From DATDAH01 sp963823495 (lineage in GTDB: Bacteria > Actinomycetota > Acidimicrobiia > Acidimicrobiales > DATDAH01): 64,000 nucleotides of DNA. Position 1 is the stretch's first letter. Each line of letters opens with the position of its first letter. Made by a program: the position numbers and the translations under genes. Of this stretch, positions 61,267 to 64,000 are shown in pieces. Location of the stretch: assembly GCA_963823495.1 (NCBI GenBank), contig CAWGLV010000001.1, positions 806,001 through 870,000 on the forward strand, in the 5' to 3' direction. The notes under the pieces are model-generated. The model was not told the origin of the DNA and did not search any database. It saw nothing but the letters and a program-made list of their open reading frames with translations.

Positions 61267-61872
61267 TCAGTCGGCGGTGCCGGTCTCCAGAGCGGCCTTG
61301 ATCCGGTCGAGGGTGGCGTCGTCGAGGTTGGCGTAGACCAGTGCCGCGCCGGTGAAGCGACCGGCTTCGGCCACGAGGGCATTGCGGTCGAGGTCCTCGG
61401 CGAGCAGGGCCACGGTGGCGGTGTCGGGTTGCACGGCCTGGCGGAACCAGCCCACCCACTCATCGGAGATGCCCAGGTCGACGACCTTGGCGGTGACCGC
61501 CCCGGCCCCGGCGCCCACCGCGAGGCCGGCGGCCCAGCCGACCGGTCCGCCGAGCACGAGGCCGAACAGCCCGGCCCACAGGGCCCCGGACAGGGCGCTG
61601 CGCCCCAGCTCGGGGTCGATGGTCTCCTTCACGTGGGTCTTGCCGTCGGCGTCCTTGACGACGAGGACGGCGTCCTTCAGCTTCAGGCTGCCCTTGGCGG
61701 CCAGGCCGGACGCCGCGGTCAGGAACTCCTGGGCCCGGAAGATGTCCGGGAAGGAGATGCCCACGAGGGTCTGGGGGATGCCCTCGTCGGTCTGGCCGTC
61801 GGCCGCGGTCTCGGTCTCGTCGTCGGTCCCGCCGTCGGGTCGGGACTCGGCCTGCGGTTCCCTGTCGGTCAC
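61267..61872 (-). CDS. DUF1269 domain protein
   Basis: 201 residues. After an acidic, low-complexity 32-residue N-terminus comes the DUF1269 core: GISFPDIFRAQEFLTAA, KLKDAVLVVKDADGKTHVKE. A Gly/Ala-rich hydrophobic hairpin (GALWAGLFGLVLGGPVGW, AAGLAVGAGAGAVTAKVVDL) follows, then ISDEWVGWFRQAVQPDTATV and ALLAEDLDRNALVAEAGRF. The glycine-zipper-like segment suggests membrane association. Molecular function unknown; homologues are often stress-related. It is divergent from the flavoprotein gene with a 41-bp gap. Confidence 0.87.
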   Translation of the reverse strand: MTDREPQAESRPDGGTDDETETAADGQTDEGIPQTLVGISFPDIFRAQEFLTAASGLAAKGSLKLKDAVLVVKDADGKTHVKETIDPELGRSALSGALWAGLFGLVLGGPVGWAAGLAVGAGAGAVTAKVVDLGISDEWVGWFRQAVQPDTATVALLAEDLDRNALVAEAGRFTGAALVYANLDDATLDRIKAALETGTAD

Positions 61873-61913
61873 CTGCCCAGCCTAGAGAGCGCCGTGGATT
61901 ACCGTCCGCCGCC

Positions 61914-63365
61914 GTGGTCGACCCCTCGAGCGAACCCATCGATCCCGTCCGTGCCGGAGACGTCGAGGCGTGGGACGACGCCGCCGACGTCGTGGTCGTC
62001 GGTCTCGGTGTGGCGGGGACCTGTGCCGCCATCGAGGCGGCCGAGGACGGTGCGGACGTGCTGGCCCTCGAGCGGTCCAGCGCCGGTGGCGGGACCTCGG
62101 CCCACTCCGGCGGGATCATCTACCTGGGGGGTGGGACACCGATCCAGCAGGCCTGCGGCTTCGACGACACGCCCGAGGACATGTTCGCCTTCCTCGTCGC
62201 GGCCTGCGGTCCCGGGGCCGACGACGCCAAGATCCGGCCCTACTGCGACGAGTCGGTCGACCACTACCACTGGCTCGTCGATCACGGACTGCCGTTCAAG
62301 GCCGAGTTCTTCGAGGAGCGTGACCGCGAGCCACCGACCGATGCCGGCCTCGTCTACAGCGGCGGGGAGGACAGCTGGCCGTTCAGTGAGGTGGCGTCCG
62401 GGGTGCCCCGCGGTCACCACCCCCGGTACCCGGATGCGGCCGGTGGGTTCATCATGGAGTGCCTGCTGGCGGCGCTGGAACGGACCACGGCCCGCGTGCG
62501 CACCGGGGTGCGGGTCGAGCGCCTCGTGGTCGACGACGAAGGTGCCGTGGTCGGGGTCATCAGCCGACAGGACGGTGAACGCCGCGCCATGCGGGCCCGC
62601 AACGGCGTCGTGCTCACCGCCGGCGGTTTCATCCACAACCCGGCCATGGTCGACCGGCACACGCCGAAGGCGGCGCACTGTGTCTTCTACGTGGGTACCG
62701 ACACCGACGACGGAAGCGGCATCCGGCTGGGCATGGGGGCCGGCGGGGCGGCGGTCGACCTCGACGCGCTGGAGTGCTCGCTGCCCCTCAACCCGCCCCG
62801 CAGGATCTCCGTCGGGATCCTCGTGAACGGGAAGGGCGAGCGTTTCATCAACGAGGACACCTACAACGGTCGCATCGGTCTGGAGATCCTCCTCGGTCAG
62901 GACGAGGAGGCCTATCTCGTGTTCGACGAGGAGGGCTACGTCGTCAACGCCGTGGGGATGCGGGCCACCTGGGTGTGTGAGAGCGCCACGGAACTGGCCG
63001 GGGAGATCGGCCTGCCCGTCGGCGCCCTCGAAGCCACCCTCGATCGCTACAACGACGCCGCATCCCGGGGCGAGGACCCGGACTTCCACAAGGTGCCGGA
63101 ACTGGTACGCCCGCTTGTCCCGCCCCTCGGCGCCATCGATCTCCGGGTCGCCAACGCCATCTACGCCCCGTTCACCCTCGGCGGCCTGGACACCACGCCC
63201 GACGGCGAGGTGCGGGGGTCCGACGGGACGGTCGTCGACGGCCTCTATGCCGCGGGCCGCACCACTCGGGGAATCGCGGTCCGGGGATACGTCAGCGGCA
63301 TCTCCCTGGGCGACGGCAGCTTCTTCGGTCGTCGCGCCGGCCGGGCCGCCGCGAGCGTCACCTGA
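61914..63365 (+). CDS. FAD-dependent dehydrogenase (fumarate reductase/3-ketosteroid-dehydrogenase-like)
   Basis: 483 residues. FAD motif VVVVGLGVAGTCAAIEAAED near residue 26, then LALERSSAGGGTSAHSGGI, GGFIMECLLAALERTTARVR, the second nucleotide-contact strand GVVLTAGGFIHNPAMV, and a C-terminal GLYAAGRTTRGIAVRGYVSG with GISLGDGSFFGRRAGRAAA. The layout matches FAD-binding-2 dehydrogenases such as KstD and flavocytochrome-like fumarate reductases. KstD-like active-site Tyr residues cannot be confirmed by eye. It could dehydrogenate a cyclic ketone, which would fit other lipid or steroid-type genes here. GTG start. Confidence 0.9.
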   Translation: MVDPSSEPIDPVRAGDVEAWDDAADVVVVGLGVAGTCAAIEAAEDGADVLALERSSAGGGTSAHSGGIIYLGGGTPIQQACGFDDTPEDMFAFLVAACGPGADDAKIRPYCDESVDHYHWLVDHGLPFKAEFFEERDREPPTDAGLVYSGGEDSWPFSEVASGVPRGHHPRYPDAAGGFIMECLLAALERTTARVRTGVRVERLVVDDEGAVVGVISRQDGERRAMRARNGVVLTAGGFIHNPAMVDRHTPKAAHCVFYVGTDTDDGSGIRLGMGAGGAAVDLDALECSLPLNPPRRISVGILVNGKGERFINEDTYNGRIGLEILLGQDEEAYLVFDEEGYVVNAVGMRATWVCESATELAGEIGLPVGALEATLDRYNDAASRGEDPDFHKVPELVRPLVPPLGAIDLRVANAIYAPFTLGGLDTTPDGEVRGSDGTVVDGLYAAGRTTRGIAVRGYVSGISLGDGSFFGRRAGRAAASVT

Positions 63366-63428
63366 CTCGTCCTGGGGTGAGGCGTGGTGTTGCCGGCGCG
63401 GTCCCGGCGCACCCCGAACGGGGCCCGG

Positions 63429-64000
63429 TCAGCGGGTGGTGAGGACGTCGGTGGTGCGGTGGAGGCAGTCGGCGTCGATGGTGCCGGGGACCAGCACGAA
63501 CTCGTCACAGCCGGCTTGGGCCGCACCGTCGAGGACGTCCTCGAGCGCGCCGACCGAGGCCACCCGGCAGGTGACGGCCATGGCCTCCGCGACCTCGGCC
63601 CCGAAGATCGCCAGGTAGCGACGGGCGAAGGCCTGGAGCGTCGCCTCCGCCCGGGCGTCGTCCCCGTCGAGGACGTAGAAGCAGCCGGTCACCCGCCGGG
63701 GCGGGGTCGTGCGCCCGGCCTCGGTCCAGGCCTGCTCCGCCAGCCGGAAGTTGGCCGCCATGTCGCCGACCGTGCCCGACACGCTGAAGCCGCTCACCCC
63801 GTCGGCCCAGCGGGCGGCGCGGGCCATCGCCTTGGGTCCCGTCGCCCCGGCCAGGATCGGGACGGCCGGGCCCTGGGCCGGGGCCGGGCCGACCGGGTCC
63901 GCCCGCTCGAACGGAGGCTCGCCGGACCACAGCCGACGGAGCTCGGCCACCTGCTGGTCGAGGAGGGCGTGTCGCCCCTCGGTCGGGCGTTCGGCGGCCC
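63429..64000 (-). CDS. LLM class flavin-dependent oxidoreductase (N-terminus outside window)
   Basis: The frame enters from the right edge without a break and ends at 63429, giving about 190 C-terminal residues. Typical LLM late motifs are AELRRLWSGEPPFER, PAVPILAGATGPKAMARAAR, WADGVSGFSVSGTVGD and VASVGALEDVLDGAAQAGCDEFVLVPG. An in-frame GTG at 63950 is internal, since similarity continues upstream of it. F420 or FMN is the probable cofactor. It is the third LLM oxidoreductase in the window and is convergent with the flavoprotein gene. Confidence 0.88.
   Translation of the reverse strand, partial: AAERPTEGRHALLDQQVAELRRLWSGEPPFERADPVGPAPAQGPAVPILAGATGPKAMARAARWADGVSGFSVSGTVGDMAANFRLAEQAWTEAGRTTPPRRVTGCFYVLDGDDARAEATLQAFARRYLAIFGAEVAEAMAVTCRVASVGALEDVLDGAAQAGCDEFVLVPGTIDADCLHRTTDVLTTR

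Overview
This is a very GC-rich (about 70 % by eye), gene-dense window with short intergenic gaps, many ATGA/GTGA start-stop overlaps and frequent GTG or TTG starts. Gene content points to a high-GC actinobacterium. It includes several LLM-class (F420-type) flavin oxidoreductases, AMP-forming acyl-CoA ligases, a DUF35-plus-thiolase module, a type III CoA transferase, an actinobacterial-type thymidine kinase and a complete mrp antiporter operon. An Acidimicrobiia-like environmental lineage is my best guess, by inference only. I saw no tRNA, rRNA, CRISPR array, phage gene or transposase.

Layout. (1) Bases 1-20,600 hold catabolic and accessory genes: an SMP-30 lactonase (cut by the window edge), an APH-like kinase, two amidohydrolase-2 proteins, a TetR regulator behind an acyl-CoA ligase, a Baeyer-Villiger monooxygenase (BVMO), an unusual two-part SDR, an ABC binding protein, a coupled thioesterase/NTF2/LLM operon, a cupin, a second LLM oxidoreductase, an SGNH esterase, an IclR regulator, and a PadR/HAAS pair. 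BVMO plus lactonase-like hydrolases plus CoA ligase suggests oxidation of a cyclic ketone to a lactone, opening to a hydroxy-acid and CoA activation (inference). (2) 20,600-28,300, on the minus strand, is a sugar-type ABC uptake operon (binding protein, ATPase, permease) followed by a CRTAC1-like lipoprotein, a Gfo/Idh/MocA dehydrogenase and a GlcG/HbpS-like protein; a second Gfo/Idh/MocA gene lies upstream. (3) 28,400-35,500 carries an SDR, a vanadium-haloperoxidase-like lipoprotein, a CoA transferase and a DUF35-thiolase-thiolase operon resembling steroid side-chain aldolase complexes. (4) 35,500-42,500 has a membrane sulfatase-like protein, a GH65 phosphorylase with its beta-phosphoglucomutase, and another acyl-CoA ligase. 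(5) 42,500-48,500 is mrpABCDEFG, transcribed leftward. (6) 48,500-64,000 contains an alpha/beta hydrolase, an MMPL exporter, tdk, a secreted FG-GAP/LAS-peptidase-like protein, a two-gene ABC exporter, a GerMN lipoprotein, a Na,K-ATPase-like P-type ATPase, small membrane proteins, a flavoprotein dehydrogenase and a partial LLM oxidoreductase.

Unusual points. Four loci look broken: a one-base frameshift in the BVMO, a probable homopolymer frameshift in the CRTAC1 signal peptide, a junction where two divergent genes have both lost their 5' ends, and a CocE-type hydrolase reduced to its two ends. They may be real decay or assembly errors. There is also a small family of 50-bp GC-rich palindromic repeats (three copies), a CsoR-type palindrome over the start of a small Cys-rich protein gene, a PadR-type operator, several promoter arrangements that imply leaderless transcripts, and a strong intercistronic hairpin in the sugar ABC operon.
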